Below are positions 36,225-44,830 of a stretch of DNA of 45,687 nucleotides, piece by piece. The stretch comes from Chloroflexota bacterium. Its GTDB lineage: Bacteria > Chloroflexota > Dehalococcoidia > Lucifugimonadales > Lucifugimonadaceae. Every line of letters begins with the position of its first letter. The stretch's first letter is position 1. The DNA lies in contig JAJCYY010000069.1 of assembly GCA_029262735.1 (NCBI GenBank), positions 1-45,687 on the forward strand, given 5' to 3'. Below the pieces are notes generated by a model. It made no database searches. It was not told where the DNA came from and saw nothing but the letters and a program-made list of their open reading frames with translations. The translations under genes and the position numbers were made by a program.

Positions 36225-37595
36225 ATGAGTTCCTGGTCGCTCAGATGGCGAATTCTCGCCGAAGTGATCGTCCTTGTCGTCGTCACAACCGTGGCAGCGG
36301 TTCTCTTTGAAGTACCGGGGGCTGTCTTCGTCGGCATCCTTGCCGTGGCCGCCGGTGCGTACCGCGCCCGCCTTCTGAGTTCTCTGTTCAGCAAAATGAC
36401 GGAAGATGTGCTGCGGACAGCCTCAATTGACAGGTCACACCGCATCAGTCCTGTCGGTCCGGCCGAGCTGAGCCGGATGGCGCGGGCTGTAAACCGCCTC
36501 GCCGACCGGCTGGTCAGAGCGATGCGCGATGCAGACAAGGAACGTGCAAGGCTGGAACTCATACTGGAATCGATGGCGGATGGCGTGATGCTCGTCGATG
36601 AAGATGGCATCGTGGAGTTCGCCAACCCGGCCGCAATCCATCTGCTGGGCGATGAGGCCGACTACAAACCAGGCGTCCGACTCATCACCATCAACAACAG
36701 CTTCGAGCTGAACGAACTGGCCACGGGGCCTGCAAGGTCAGGAAATGCCAGCGACGCGCAGCTTGAAATGAGACCTTCTGGCAAAACCGTGAGAGGAATT
36801 GCATCGCCACTGGACGACCGGGGCGGGCGGCGTAAGTCAGTCGTGCTACTAACAGATATGACCGCGGTGAAGCTGACAGAGACAACGCGTCGTGAGTTCG
36901 TGAGCAACGCCTCACACGAGCTGAGGACGCCTATCGCCGCTATCAAGGCCTCCGCAGAGACGTTGCAGCACGGGGCGGCGGAGGACCCTGATGCACGCCG
37001 TGATTTCCTGGCCAGGATCCTTGAGGACAGCGATCGCATTGAGCAGATGGTGCGAGAGATGCTTGAGCTGTCCAGGCTCGAGTCCGGTCAGACGCCGCTC
37101 GATATCCAGTTGGTCGACGCCACACAGTTCCTGAACGACACATCCGAGAGGTTCCGGCCGTTGGCCTCTCAATCGAATATCGAAATCACCGTCGACGTCG
37201 CGGAAAATTCACTACTCTTCCGCGCAGACAAGGCCAAGTTCGAGCAGGTGTTCAGCAACCTGATTACGAATGCAATGAAGGCGATGCCGGAAGGCGGCGA
37301 GATCATCTTGAGCGCCAGGATCGAAGATGGCGGGACGCTGCTGCTGGAGGTAAGAGACAACGGGCCGGGAATCCAGGCCTCTCACCACCCTCACCTGTTT
37401 GAGAGGTTCTACAAAGTGGACTCATCACGCAGCGACGCCGGCTCCGGTCTCGGACTCGCCATCGCGCGGCACATCGTGCAGCTCCACGACGGTGAGATAT
37501 CGGTCGACAGTAAGGTCGGCGAAGGAACTACCTTTTCCATCAGCATGGAATGCGCCAATTCCTCCGAACGGGCGCAGACGGCAACCCGGCCTTAA
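36225..37595 (+). CDS. phoR: PhoR-type sensor histidine kinase
   Basis: 456 residues from ATG 36225 (AGGAA nine bases upstream; TTG 36219 is less likely). One or two N-terminal membrane helices (ILAEVIVLVVVTTVAAVLFE, GAVFVGILAVAAGAY), a HAMP-like linker, then a PAS domain (LELILESMADGVMLVDEDG). HisKA has H231 in SNASHELRTP. The ATPase domain has NLITNAMKAMP, RDNGPGI and GSGLGLAIARH. A short extracellular loop means no sensory domain outside the cell, as in PhoR, which senses through the Pst complex. The last codons overlap the pst Pho-box. Confidence 0.88.
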   Translation: MSSWSLRWRILAEVIVLVVVTTVAAVLFEVPGAVFVGILAVAAGAYRARLLSSLFSKMTEDVLRTASIDRSHRISPVGPAELSRMARAVNRLADRLVRAMRDADKERARLELILESMADGVMLVDEDGIVEFANPAAIHLLGDEADYKPGVRLITINNSFELNELATGPARSGNASDAQLEMRPSGKTVRGIASPLDDRGGRRKSVVLLTDMTAVKLTETTRREFVSNASHELRTPIAAIKASAETLQHGAAEDPDARRDFLARILEDSDRIEQMVREMLELSRLESGQTPLDIQLVDATQFLNDTSERFRPLASQSNIEITVDVAENSLLFRADKAKFEQVFSNLITNAMKAMPEGGEIILSARIEDGGTLLLEVRDNGPGIQASHHPHLFERFYKVDSSRSDAGSGLGLAIARHIVQLHDGEISVDSKVGEGTTFSISMECANSSERAQTATRP

Positions 37596-37619
37596 CACTC
37601 TGTTAATCAAGGTGAACAA
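37591..37619 (+). promoter_or_regulatory. Pho-box-like direct repeats upstream of pstC
   Basis: CTTAACA (37591-37597), GTTAATC (37602-37608) and a weaker TGAACAA (37613-37619) repeat with an 11-bp period between phoR and pstC, overlapping the phoR stop. This is the expected position for PhoB activation of pst genes. Confidence 0.55.
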
Positions 37620-37673
37620 CTATTTCCTCTGGACACTTAGAGCGCGCGTGCGACATTCCAGGGGACTCGCTTA

Positions 37674-38639
37674 ATTACCGTTCAGAACGAAAACGGCCGG
37701 GGTCTTCCCGGCAGGACAGGCAACGGACCGACTGAAGATCGTCTCCGTCGCAACCGCGCACGTCGCAACTTTGAGCAGGCCGCCGTCGTCTGGATTCTGC
37801 GACTGACCGCCGTCATCTCGATTCTGACCACGGTCGGCATTCTGGTGGTGCTCCTCCGCGATGCTGTCGGGTTCTTCATCGATATCCCATTCTGGGAATT
37901 CCTGTTCGGTACTAAGTGGACAGCCCTGTTCGTGCCGCAAAGCTTCGGTGTGCTGCCGCTCGTGGCAGGCACTCTGCTCGTTGCACTCATCGCAGGAGCC
38001 ATCGCGTTGATCCTGGGGATGGGCGCTGCGATCTTTCTCTCGGAGTACGCACCAGAAGGGCTGAGAAAGGTTTTGAAGCCGATTCTCGAGGTGCTTGCAG
38101 GCATTCCAACCGTTGTCTACGGCTTCTTCGCGCTCAACTTCATCACGCCACAGTTAATGGGCATTTTCCCTGACCTGATCATCTTCAACGCGTTGAGCGC
38201 GGGCATCGTCATGGGACTGATGATTATGCCGATGGTCTCCACCCTGAGCGAAGACGCTATGCTCGCTGTGCCTTCCTCACTCAGAAACGCCGCCTACGCG
38301 CTCGGCGCAACCAGGTTCGAGGTCGCGACCAAGATCGTCGTTCCCGCGGCTCTATCTGGCATCGTCGCATCCCTGATCCTGGCCATCTCGAGAGCCATTG
38401 GCGAGACGATGATCGTCTTCATCGCAGCCGGTTCCCTTCCCAGTCTCACAATCAACCCGCTGGACCAGGTTCAGACAATGACTGCGTACATCGCCCAGGT
38501 TGCAACTGGCGAAACCGAGCAAGGCTCGACCGTGTTCAAGAGCATATTTGCCGTTGGCCTGCTGTTATTCATGATGACGCTCGCTATGAACATCCTGGGC
38601 CGCTGGTTCGTGAGTCGCTACAGGCAGAAGTACGAATAA
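37674..38639 (+). CDS. pstC: Phosphate ABC transporter permease PstC
   Basis: Membrane permease of the high-affinity Pi importer. The family's first helix (VVWILRLTAVISILTTVGILVVLL) lies upstream of the first GTG (37842), so the start must be earlier. The only candidate before the TAG at 37638-37640 is ATT 37674, with AGGGGA eight bases upstream, giving 321 residues, the normal size. Markers: IFLSEYAPEGLRKVLKPILEVLAGIPTVVYG and the ABC-coupling loop RNAAYALGATRFEVATKIVVPAA. The stop is coupled to pstA (TAATG). An ATT start is rare and could instead reflect a sequence error. Confidence 0.88.
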   Translation: MTVQNENGRGLPGRTGNGPTEDRLRRNRARRNFEQAAVVWILRLTAVISILTTVGILVVLLRDAVGFFIDIPFWEFLFGTKWTALFVPQSFGVLPLVAGTLLVALIAGAIALILGMGAAIFLSEYAPEGLRKVLKPILEVLAGIPTVVYGFFALNFITPQLMGIFPDLIIFNALSAGIVMGLMIMPMVSTLSEDAMLAVPSSLRNAAYALGATRFEVATKIVVPAALSGIVASLILAISRAIGETMIVFIAAGSLPSLTINPLDQVQTMTAYIAQVATGETEQGSTVFKSIFAVGLLLFMMTLAMNILGRWFVSRYRQKYE

Positions 38640-39541
38640 TGCTCACTTCACCGGCAAGCGTAACTCGTTCAGCTGCGGCCTCCTCGCGACGTCGCATCGG
38701 ATACCGCTCATGGCGCGACAGGTTCTTCTATCTGCTATTCATAGGTTCGGTAGTTATCGGCGTCGCCGGTCTCGTGATCCTACTGGCCAATATCGTCATG
38801 GACGCCTGGGGATGGTTGGACTGGCAGTTCATCACCAGCTACGCATCGAGACGGCCAGCACGTTCGGGAATATTCGCTCCCCTCATGGGCACAACTTGGG
38901 TGATTGTGACCACAGCGGTGTTCACCATCCCACTGGGAGTCGGGACAGCGGTGTATCTCGAGGAGTTCGCCGGGCAGAGCCGGTTCAGCAGACTGGTACA
39001 GCTCAATATCGCCAACCTCGCCGGTGTTCCCTCCATCGTCTACGGAATACTCGGGCTCGGGATTTTCGTGCTCTGGCTCGACCTTGGCCGAAGCGTCCTT
39101 GCAGGCGGACTCACACTGACGCTGCTGGTTCTCCCTATCGTCATCATCGCAACGCAGGAATCGATTCGCGCAGTGCCACCAAGCTACCGCGACGCTGCTT
39201 ATGCAATGGGTGCGACACGCTGGCAGGTCGTTAAGGCTGTGGTTCTGCCGCAAGCCATTCCGGGAATCATGAGCGGAGTCATCCTGGCTCTTTCACGTGC
39301 GATAGGCGAAGCGGCACCAATTCTGATGATAAGCGGCATCGTGTTCATCACATCGGTGCCGAGAAGCCCGGGCGACTCGTTCACGGTGCTACCGCTGCAG
39401 ATTCTCAACTGGGTCCAGCAACCTCAGTCGGATTTTCAGTCGATCGCGGCCGCAGCCATTCTGTGTCTGCTCATAATGCTGCTCTCCATGAACGCGGTCG
39501 CTATCTGGATTCGCAACCGCTACCAGCGCAACCGCGAGTAG
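38639..39541 (+). CDS. pstA: Phosphate ABC transporter permease PstA
   Basis: 300 residues; ATG 38639 overlaps the pstC stop (TAATG). About six helices, the PstA start FFYLLFIGSVVIGVAGLVILLANIV, YLEEFAGQSRFSRLVQLNIANLAGVPSIVYG, and the EAA-type coupling loop SYRDAAYAMGATRWQVVKAVVLPQAIPG. Partner of PstC. No pstB ATPase, pstS binding protein or phoU follows in the window. Confidence 0.94.
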   Translation: MLTSPASVTRSAAASSRRRIGYRSWRDRFFYLLFIGSVVIGVAGLVILLANIVMDAWGWLDWQFITSYASRRPARSGIFAPLMGTTWVIVTTAVFTIPLGVGTAVYLEEFAGQSRFSRLVQLNIANLAGVPSIVYGILGLGIFVLWLDLGRSVLAGGLTLTLLVLPIVIIATQESIRAVPPSYRDAAYAMGATRWQVVKAVVLPQAIPGIMSGVILALSRAIGEAAPILMISGIVFITSVPRSPGDSFTVLPLQILNWVQQPQSDFQSIAAAAILCLLIMLLSMNAVAIWIRNRYQRNRE

Positions 39542-39556
39542 GGTTCTTAGCGCGGG

Positions 39557-39577
39557 TCCGCTTTCATGCGGATTTCT
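39557..39577 (+). terminator. Weak terminator after pstA
   Basis: TCCGC (39557-39561), a 6-nt loop, GCGGA (39568-39572), then TTTCT. A short stem with a partial T-tract, 16 bp after the pstA stop and overlapping the end of the convergent SRPBCC gene. Confidence 0.35.
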
Positions 39578-40010
39578 CGTCCCGCTCCAGCTTCTCGCGT
39601 AATGCGGCCATCGACGCCTCGATATTGTTGTGGGTCCATGTTCCGGCTACCGGTGTCGCCAGTTTCAGTAGACCGCTGAGCTCGACGCTCCACTCATTGG
39701 TCAATCTGCATCCATCCGGAGTCTCGACAAGCGTCGTCCGCCCGCCAATGTTCACCGATCCGCCCTTTCCAGAATGAGCTATCCGGCGAGGCGCATCGAA
39801 TTCATCAATGGTCACGGTGACCTCTACCTTGCGGCCCGGTATGTTGACGACTTCCTTGAACCGGGAACCGACCTGCATGGGTCCTGAGTCGAGCCGTTGG
39901 ACCGAGACCAGGTCGGGAACCCATGTCGGAGCGTTCTCGAGGTCTGTTATGACTTCCCAGACTCTCTCAGCCGGTACAGGAAACTCAGCGACTACGGTGC
40001 CAGAAGGCAT
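39564..40010 (-). CDS. SRPBCC (polyketide cyclase/START-like) protein
   Basis: 148 residues. VVAEFPVPAERVWEVITDLENAPTWVPDLVSVQRL is the standard opening of polyketide-cyclase/dehydrase SRPBCC proteins, followed by GSRFKEVVNIPGR, a beta-sheet with SVNIGGRTTLVETPDGCRLTNEW, and the terminal helix NNIEASMAALREKLERD. Binds an unknown hydrophobic ligand. GGAG eight bases before ATG 40010 lies in the loop of a 7-bp hairpin. It converges on pstA. Confidence 0.82.
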   Translation of the reverse strand: MPSGTVVAEFPVPAERVWEVITDLENAPTWVPDLVSVQRLDSGPMQVGSRFKEVVNIPGRKVEVTVTIDEFDAPRRIAHSGKGGSVNIGGRTTLVETPDGCRLTNEWSVELSGLLKLATPVAGTWTHNNIEASMAALREKLERDEKSA

Positions 40011-40027
40011 CAGTTTGCTCCAAACTG
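40011..40027 (-). promoter_or_regulatory. Hairpin enclosing the ribosome-binding site
   Basis: CAGTTTG-GAG-CAAACTG (minus strand) is a perfect 7-bp stem with a 3-nt loop made of the Shine-Dalgarno GAG, directly abutting the start codon at 40010. It could reduce translation until melted, or be an operator. Confidence 0.45.
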
Positions 40028-40067
40028 CAACTTTGCCCGCGAAATCTGCGATTGTGGTTGTTTACGG

Positions 40068-40574
40068 CTAGACGGTGAGTCCATCTGTAATTTGAGCGCC
40101 GGGAATTCGGGTCAGCACGTCGGGCGAAACCTTAATCTTGCTCGACCTGCTGCCACCACCCAGGATCACGTAGTCGCACTTCATCAGGCCGGGATCTACG
40201 TACACCGGTATCCCTTCAGGAAGCGCCAGGACCGTCACGCCACCGATCATCATGCCAGTCAGCTCAGCCGTCTCGACTGCGTTTGCGAACGACACACGCG
40301 TATTGCCCATAAGTTGCTTCACACAGTGGTTCACATCGAGGCGCTGAGTGGCTCGGACGACGGAGGCCGAATACTGACGAGGTTTCTTCTTCGAAGCAAC
40401 GATGATCGTGTTTGCTGACTGCTCGGGCGGGAATCCGTACTTTTCGCAGAATGCCGCAGTGTCAGCAAAATCAGGATCGATCTCGACAACTTCGTATGGA
40501 ATGCCGTACGAATCGAGCGCCGAAATTACTCTTGTCTCTATGTCATTTGCGTCCAGTTTTTCAGCTCCCGTCAC
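40068..40574 (-). CDS. YbaK/ProX-family aminoacyl-tRNA deacylase-like protein
   Basis: 168 residues from GTG 40574 (GGGAG ten bases upstream). The fold signature IIVASKKKPRQYSASVVRATQRLDVNH, FANAVETAELTGMMIGGVTVLALP and CDYVILGGGSRSSKIKVSP are typical of YbaK/EbsC proteins, which hydrolyse mischarged Cys-tRNA(Pro) or Ala-tRNA(Pro). The catalytic Lys is probably one of SKKKP. The specific tRNA substrate cannot be assigned. Confidence 0.85.
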   Translation of the reverse strand: MTGAEKLDANDIETRVISALDSYGIPYEVVEIDPDFADTAAFCEKYGFPPEQSANTIIVASKKKPRQYSASVVRATQRLDVNHCVKQLMGNTRVSFANAVETAELTGMMIGGVTVLALPEGIPVYVDPGLMKCDYVILGGGSRSSKIKVSPDVLTRIPGAQITDGLTV

Positions 40575-40736
40575 GGCTATGATCTCCCGCGAAGGACTGT
40601 AAAGCAGTTTTTGACCGTATAGAGTATTCAGTGTAACTCCGCCCTATCATCAGTTTTTGCATGTCAAACGAGATGAGTCGAACTTGGAAGCATCAGTCGC
40701 GGCGGCACAGACACAAATCCGCTGTGTAAACCTCAG

Positions 40737-41327
40737 ATGAGTAAGACCTACTGGATGGTTGTTCTGGACCAGCAGAACCTGGATATCACCCGTGAAAAAG
40801 GGTTCAAGATCCAGGGCATCGATTCGCGTAACAGGCGGAAGGCGGTGCGGATCACTCCCGAAGACCGTCTACTCTTCTATGTGGAAGACCAGAAGGGCTT
40901 TGCGGCGACGGCGACGGTCACTTCCGAGCACTTTGAGCAGAACACGAGAATCTGGAAGTACTACGTCAAGGACGAGCTGTTCCCGAACCGGGTGAAGATC
41001 AAACCAGACCTGTTGCTTGAACCCGATGACTATATCGACGCTCGGGAAATCGCACCGACTCTTGAATATGTGAAGAAGTGGCCCGCCGAGCACTGGCCGC
41101 TTGCCTTTTTCGGAATGTTGCACATCGTTCCTCAGCGAGACTTCAATCTGCTGGAAGAGGAGATCCGCAAGGCCAGCGAGGCAGCTGAGAAGCGAAAACC
41201 TGCGACGCCCGAAAAAGAGGTTACTTCCGCTGCAGCCGCCAGTCGGCGCAAGCAGAAAAAGAAGACTCTGACTTCAAGGCGTAGACGGCGTGCCAGGGTG
41301 AAGGCAACGAGCAAGCAGGTACGCTAG
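40737..41327 (+). CDS. EVE-domain protein with a basic tail
   Basis: 196 residues from ATG 40737; weak ribosome-binding site. The N-terminal ~135 residues are an EVE (PUA-like) domain: YWMVVLDQQNLDITREKGFKIQG, DRLLFYVEDQKGFAATATVTSEHF, RVKIKPDLLLEPDDYIDARE. EVE domains bind modified bases in DNA or RNA. The C-terminal 50 residues are Lys/Arg-rich (RRKQKKKTLTSRRRRRARVK), a likely nucleic-acid anchor. The stop overlaps the convergent reductase gene by 4 bp. Confidence 0.82.
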   Translation: MSKTYWMVVLDQQNLDITREKGFKIQGIDSRNRRKAVRITPEDRLLFYVEDQKGFAATATVTSEHFEQNTRIWKYYVKDELFPNRVKIKPDLLLEPDDYIDAREIAPTLEYVKKWPAEHWPLAFFGMLHIVPQRDFNLLEEEIRKASEAAEKRKPATPEKEVTSAAAASRRKQKKKTLTSRRRRRARVKATSKQVR

Positions 41328-42397
41328 CTTCGTACCGCTGCCGCCGGTTCGACCGTCGAGTTTTTTGTGTCGACCCAGCCTGTCGGCGATTGCGACGACT
41401 TCATCGGGTCTTTGTCACCTGTTCCGAAATTATCTGCATAGAGACCGGTGAGCCGCTCCAACTCTTCAACCGGCAGTTCGTCAATGTCCGGGGCGACTGT
41501 GTACTCGTCAAGCTGTGCCTCACTAGTGATGGTCGGCAGGCACGATGCCATGATCGGTGGGGCGAGGCAGAACTTTATGGCGATCTGGCCCACAGTCGCG
41601 GGCTTGTCCGAGATTAAGAAATCTATCTGCTTCAATTTTTCCAACGACTTGCTGAGCCATTGCATCTTCCGATATGAGCGATGGTCGTTGGCGTCAAACG
41701 GCATTGAGTCCAGCTCGGTGTCTCTTGTATAGCTTCCGTCGAGCATGCCCGAAGCGTGCGGCACGCGGCAGAACACGCCTACGTTAGAATCCGCCGCCGC
41801 TCTTATGAACCGGTCCGCCGGGTCTTGCTCAAGTATCGAGTAGATGATCTGGGCTGGTACCTGTCGCTCTCGCAGCGTGTATTCGCCTTCCTCGATCCAG
41901 CCAATGTCCGGTCCGACGGCAACTCCCCAGTGTCTAATCTTTCCTGCGTCCCGCAGCTCATGCAACACCGCGACGGTGTCATCGCGCTCAATGCTCGACA
42001 GGCGTGAGTTGTGCATCTGGTAGATGTCGATATGGTCCGTGCCCAGCCGAGTGAGCGACTTATCACAAGCCGCTCTGACGAAATCTGGGCTCCAGTTCTG
42101 GGGCCGCTCCTTGTGGTGTCCAAGACGCGGAGCTTCAAGGTCATATCCAAACTTTGTGCCGATGACGATCTCGTCTCGTCTATCGCCCAGAGCCTTTGCC
42201 AGGATCTCCTCGCCATAACCCTGGCCATAGGTATCCGCCGTATCGAAGAACGTTATTCCGCGATCGTGTGCGCTACGCAGAAGGGATATGGCATCGGTCT
42301 CGGACACCTCGCCCCACCAGTTGGTGCTGACGCTCCAGACGCCGAATCCTACTTCGGACAGGGTTAGATCGGTCCCGGCTAGGTTCCTGTACTTCAC
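41324..42397 (-). CDS. Aldo/keto reductase
   Basis: 357 residues from GTG 42397 (AGGAG five bases upstream). The (alpha/beta)8 barrel with the catalytic tetrad Asp and Tyr in FFDTADTYGQGYGEE, Lys in VIGTKFGYD and His in IYQMHNSRLSS. LTLSEVGFGVWSVS opens the first strand. NADPH-binding residues lie near the C-terminus, although the segment LAPPIMASCLPTITSEAQL deviates from the usual IPG...Q form. Substrate unknown; groups with YdhF/perakine-type reductases. Confidence 0.9.
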   Translation of the reverse strand: MKYRNLAGTDLTLSEVGFGVWSVSTNWWGEVSETDAISLLRSAHDRGITFFDTADTYGQGYGEEILAKALGDRRDEIVIGTKFGYDLEAPRLGHHKERPQNWSPDFVRAACDKSLTRLGTDHIDIYQMHNSRLSSIERDDTVAVLHELRDAGKIRHWGVAVGPDIGWIEEGEYTLRERQVPAQIIYSILEQDPADRFIRAAADSNVGVFCRVPHASGMLDGSYTRDTELDSMPFDANDHRSYRKMQWLSKSLEKLKQIDFLISDKPATVGQIAIKFCLAPPIMASCLPTITSEAQLDEYTVAPDIDELPVEELERLTGLYADNFGTGDKDPMKSSQSPTGWVDTKNSTVEPAAAVRS

Positions 42398-42456
42398 TTC
42401 TTCTCCTGCCTGTACAACTTTGCAGTTTTCAATGGGATGTCTGGTTCAAACGGGCG

Positions 42457-43047
42457 TTATCCGGCGGTGGCGCCGACAGCCGCCAGCGCACTCTTGATAG
42501 CGGCAACCTGTGCGTTGAAGCGCCGGTCCGGGATAGCGGGAGTCGTCACGCCGACGGGGTAGTCTTCGATGAACTCAACCCAGGACTTGCAGCCGCTGTA
42601 GTCAGGCATCACGAGCAAAGCCTGGGGCTGCTGCAGAATGTGGCCTCGGACGATGATCAGGTTCAGCGGATGCAGCGGCTTCCAGTTGAAACGCTTGGCC
42701 GCAAACTCGTTTGACCAGATGTGGAACGGCTCAAGCGCGCTCAGCTCATCCGCGGTCGATATCTCGATCACTTCCTCGATCTCTGCGAAAACAGCAAGGT
42801 CGACTACCTCATCGAATTCGTCCGGTTCGGAGCCATCAAACAGGGAGCGTTTCTCTGGTTTCAACAGAGCCTCGCCCTCGTGAAAGTGCCCTGGATACAG
42901 GAAGAACTGCTCGTGCTCAATCTTGAAGTGCTTGCCGTCTTCCCTGATGCCGCCCTTTCGCAGCAGAACAATCTGCTCACCTCGGGCTATCGCATCGATA
43001 GTCACAGCCCACTCTTTCAGGCCGACATTCCACATTCCAGGGATCAA
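42457..43047 (-). CDS. DUF1802-like protein
   Basis: 196 residues from TTG 43047 (GGAG nine bases upstream; ATG 43035 is an alternative). VGLKEWAVTIDAIARGEQIVLLRKGGIREDGKHF followed by FFLYPGHFHE matches the opening I know from DUF1802 proteins, which have no assigned function. The rest includes HIWSNEFAAKRFNWKPLHPLNLIIVRGHILQQP. No catalytic motif is evident beyond a conserved-looking His/Lys/Arg set. Confidence 0.72.
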   Translation of the reverse strand: MIPGMWNVGLKEWAVTIDAIARGEQIVLLRKGGIREDGKHFKIEHEQFFLYPGHFHEGEALLKPEKRSLFDGSEPDEFDEVVDLAVFAEIEEVIEISTADELSALEPFHIWSNEFAAKRFNWKPLHPLNLIIVRGHILQQPQALLVMPDYSGCKSWVEFIEDYPVGVTTPAIPDRRFNAQVAAIKSALAAVGATAG

Positions 43048-43215
43048 ATGGTTCTACTCCGTAGCATGTTCAATTGCGTTCGGCCGCGATCGACCGATTC
43101 TTACTTTCCTGGTTCCGCAACGTATTCTAAGCATTAATCCGTACATGCCGCTGGGCTGGCGATATGCGGTAAGCGTGAGTATGCCCGGCATGCCATACAA
43201 AACGGGCGGCTAGAT

Positions 43216-43491
43216 GTGCCAGAAGTAAAAGTAGAAGCCGATGAGCAGAACCGCGGGACCCCGTACAGAACCTGCTCGATCGCCGTCTACGTCAACGATC
43301 TCGATACGCAGCAGATGGACAAGGTCAGGTTCTCGCTTTCGAGGATTGTGTCGAGCCCTGAGGTGACTGTGCTGGCGACTGGCCGGCCCACGCCGCTGGA
43401 TCCGCGTAATTTCGTGCGGCTGAGGATGGTCTACTACGGGGAGCAACTGGCAATTGACGAGATCGAACGGGCGGTTAGCGAGGTTCTGTAG
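43216..43491 (+). CDS. Small hypothetical protein
   Basis: 91 residues from GTG 43216. An alternating hydrophobic pattern TCSIAVYVNDLDTQQMDKVRFSLSRIV and RLRMVYYGEQLAIDEIERAVSEVL suggests a small alpha/beta fold. No cysteine motif or membrane segment, and no family recognised. It ends 9 bp before the convergent M24 peptidase end. Plausible from open length and composition only. Confidence 0.5.
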   Translation: MPEVKVEADEQNRGTPYRTCSIAVYVNDLDTQQMDKVRFSLSRIVSSPEVTVLATGRPTPLDPRNFVRLRMVYYGEQLAIDEIERAVSEVL

Positions 43492-43500
43492 ATTGCCAGC

Positions 43501-44712
43501 CTAGGTATCGATCTGGAAAATCTCATCCTGGCGCTCGCCGGTGATCTCAGGGCCGTGCGGTCCCATGAAGACGTCCATTTCGAGCCTTACACCGAACTCC
43601 GGCAAGTAAATGCCCGGCTCTATCGTGACGCCAACGCGCTCGATGATCCTGCGGGTGTCATGAGTCTCCCAGTCATCAAGGTTCACACCGTTTGAGTGGA
43701 CTTCGTGCCCTAGCGAATGGCCGAGCCTGTGCACGAAGTATTCGCCGAATCCTGCCTTTCCGATGACATCACGAGCGACTCTATCCACCTGCCACCCCTG
43801 CGGTGTGTTGCCAGCCATTACCTCCGACTCAAGGAAATCGAATGCTGCGTCACGCGCATCTCGGACTGCTCCGAACACCTGTTGTTGGCGCTCGGTTGGG
43901 GGACCTCCCAGCTTCGCAACCCAGGTAATGTCAGCCGATATGGCCGGTTCACCGCTAACCTCAGGCTCTTCACCAGGGTTCCGCTTTTTTCTTCCCCAGA
44001 GATCGATAAGAAGCCAGCCATCACGCCGAATGACGGCCGAGTCTCCAGGCTTAGGCTCATAGTGCGGATCGGACGAATGCTCGTTGAACGCCACGACAGG
44101 CCCGTCGTCATACTCGAGGCCCAGGCGGTCGAACCGTCCGCGGATGTGCTCGGCCAGGTCGTGCTCGGTCAGTGCCCAGCGGACATTCTCACCGGCGAAT
44201 GCGAACGCCTCTTTGACGATTCGCGTCAGCCGGTCGATTGCGAAGCGATGAGATTCAAGCTGCTGCTCTGACCATCGTTCTGTGGCGAACTGAATGATGT
44301 CACCTGACGAAACAACTGACGCACCTAGGCTCCGGACCAATTCAATCGTTCCGGCGTCCACACGGCCAACGCGCGGCAACTGGTAGAGCTCCGAATACTC
44401 CATAGCGAGCGCTGGATTAGCCGAGCCCGTTGCGGCCAGCAGGCTGTTTAGGCCATCGATCATGGAGTCACGGTTCGAGTAGTTGGTGATCGCCGCCGGA
44501 GGATTCTCGAACCGGCCTGTATCAACATCGTGGCTCAGCAAACGTGGCTCGCCGGACGCAGGCACGAGCAGCCAGACCGGGCGAGTCACGTTTTCAACTT
44601 GGGCGCCGTACGCCTGCCAGAAGACCGGGTTCGTGTAGCGATAGTCTCGCGTCAGCCAGCCATCGATGCCGTTCTGCAGCATGTACGCCTGTGCGTCATC
44701 GAGACCTTTCAT
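43501..44712 (-). CDS. M24 family metallopeptidase (Xaa-Pro aminopeptidase-like)
   Basis: 403 residues. An N-terminal creatinase-like domain (about 1-165; GWLTRDYRYTNPVFWQAYG) precedes the pita-bread catalytic domain. The five metal ligands appear in WLLIDLWG (Asp), SADITWVA (Asp), HRLGHSLGHEVH (His), VTIEPGIY (Glu) and FGVRLEMDVFM (Glu). The first ligand motif lacks the more common GxxYxGY context (it reads WGRKKRNPGEEPEVSG), so substrate may differ from proline peptides. ATG 44712; weak Shine-Dalgarno. Confidence 0.88.
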   Translation of the reverse strand: MKGLDDAQAYMLQNGIDGWLTRDYRYTNPVFWQAYGAQVENVTRPVWLLVPASGEPRLLSHDVDTGRFENPPAAITNYSNRDSMIDGLNSLLAATGSANPALAMEYSELYQLPRVGRVDAGTIELVRSLGASVVSSGDIIQFATERWSEQQLESHRFAIDRLTRIVKEAFAFAGENVRWALTEHDLAEHIRGRFDRLGLEYDDGPVVAFNEHSSDPHYEPKPGDSAVIRRDGWLLIDLWGRKKRNPGEEPEVSGEPAISADITWVAKLGGPPTERQQQVFGAVRDARDAAFDFLESEVMAGNTPQGWQVDRVARDVIGKAGFGEYFVHRLGHSLGHEVHSNGVNLDDWETHDTRRIIERVGVTIEPGIYLPEFGVRLEMDVFMGPHGPEITGERQDEIFQIDT

Positions 44713-44830
44713 CTAGCTTCTCGAATGCCGTCATCATGCCGAGCGTTCAACATCTGTTCGGAACGTCCTATCGGAGCGTCATAGCCAGTCTGAGCACATC
44801 TGTCACTCTCAACAAGATTGTAACTTGGTC

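Noticed and set aside
37842..38639. GTG 37842 or 37845 as the pstC start
   Set aside because: It would remove the first membrane helix that PstC proteins need; an upstream in-frame region encodes it.
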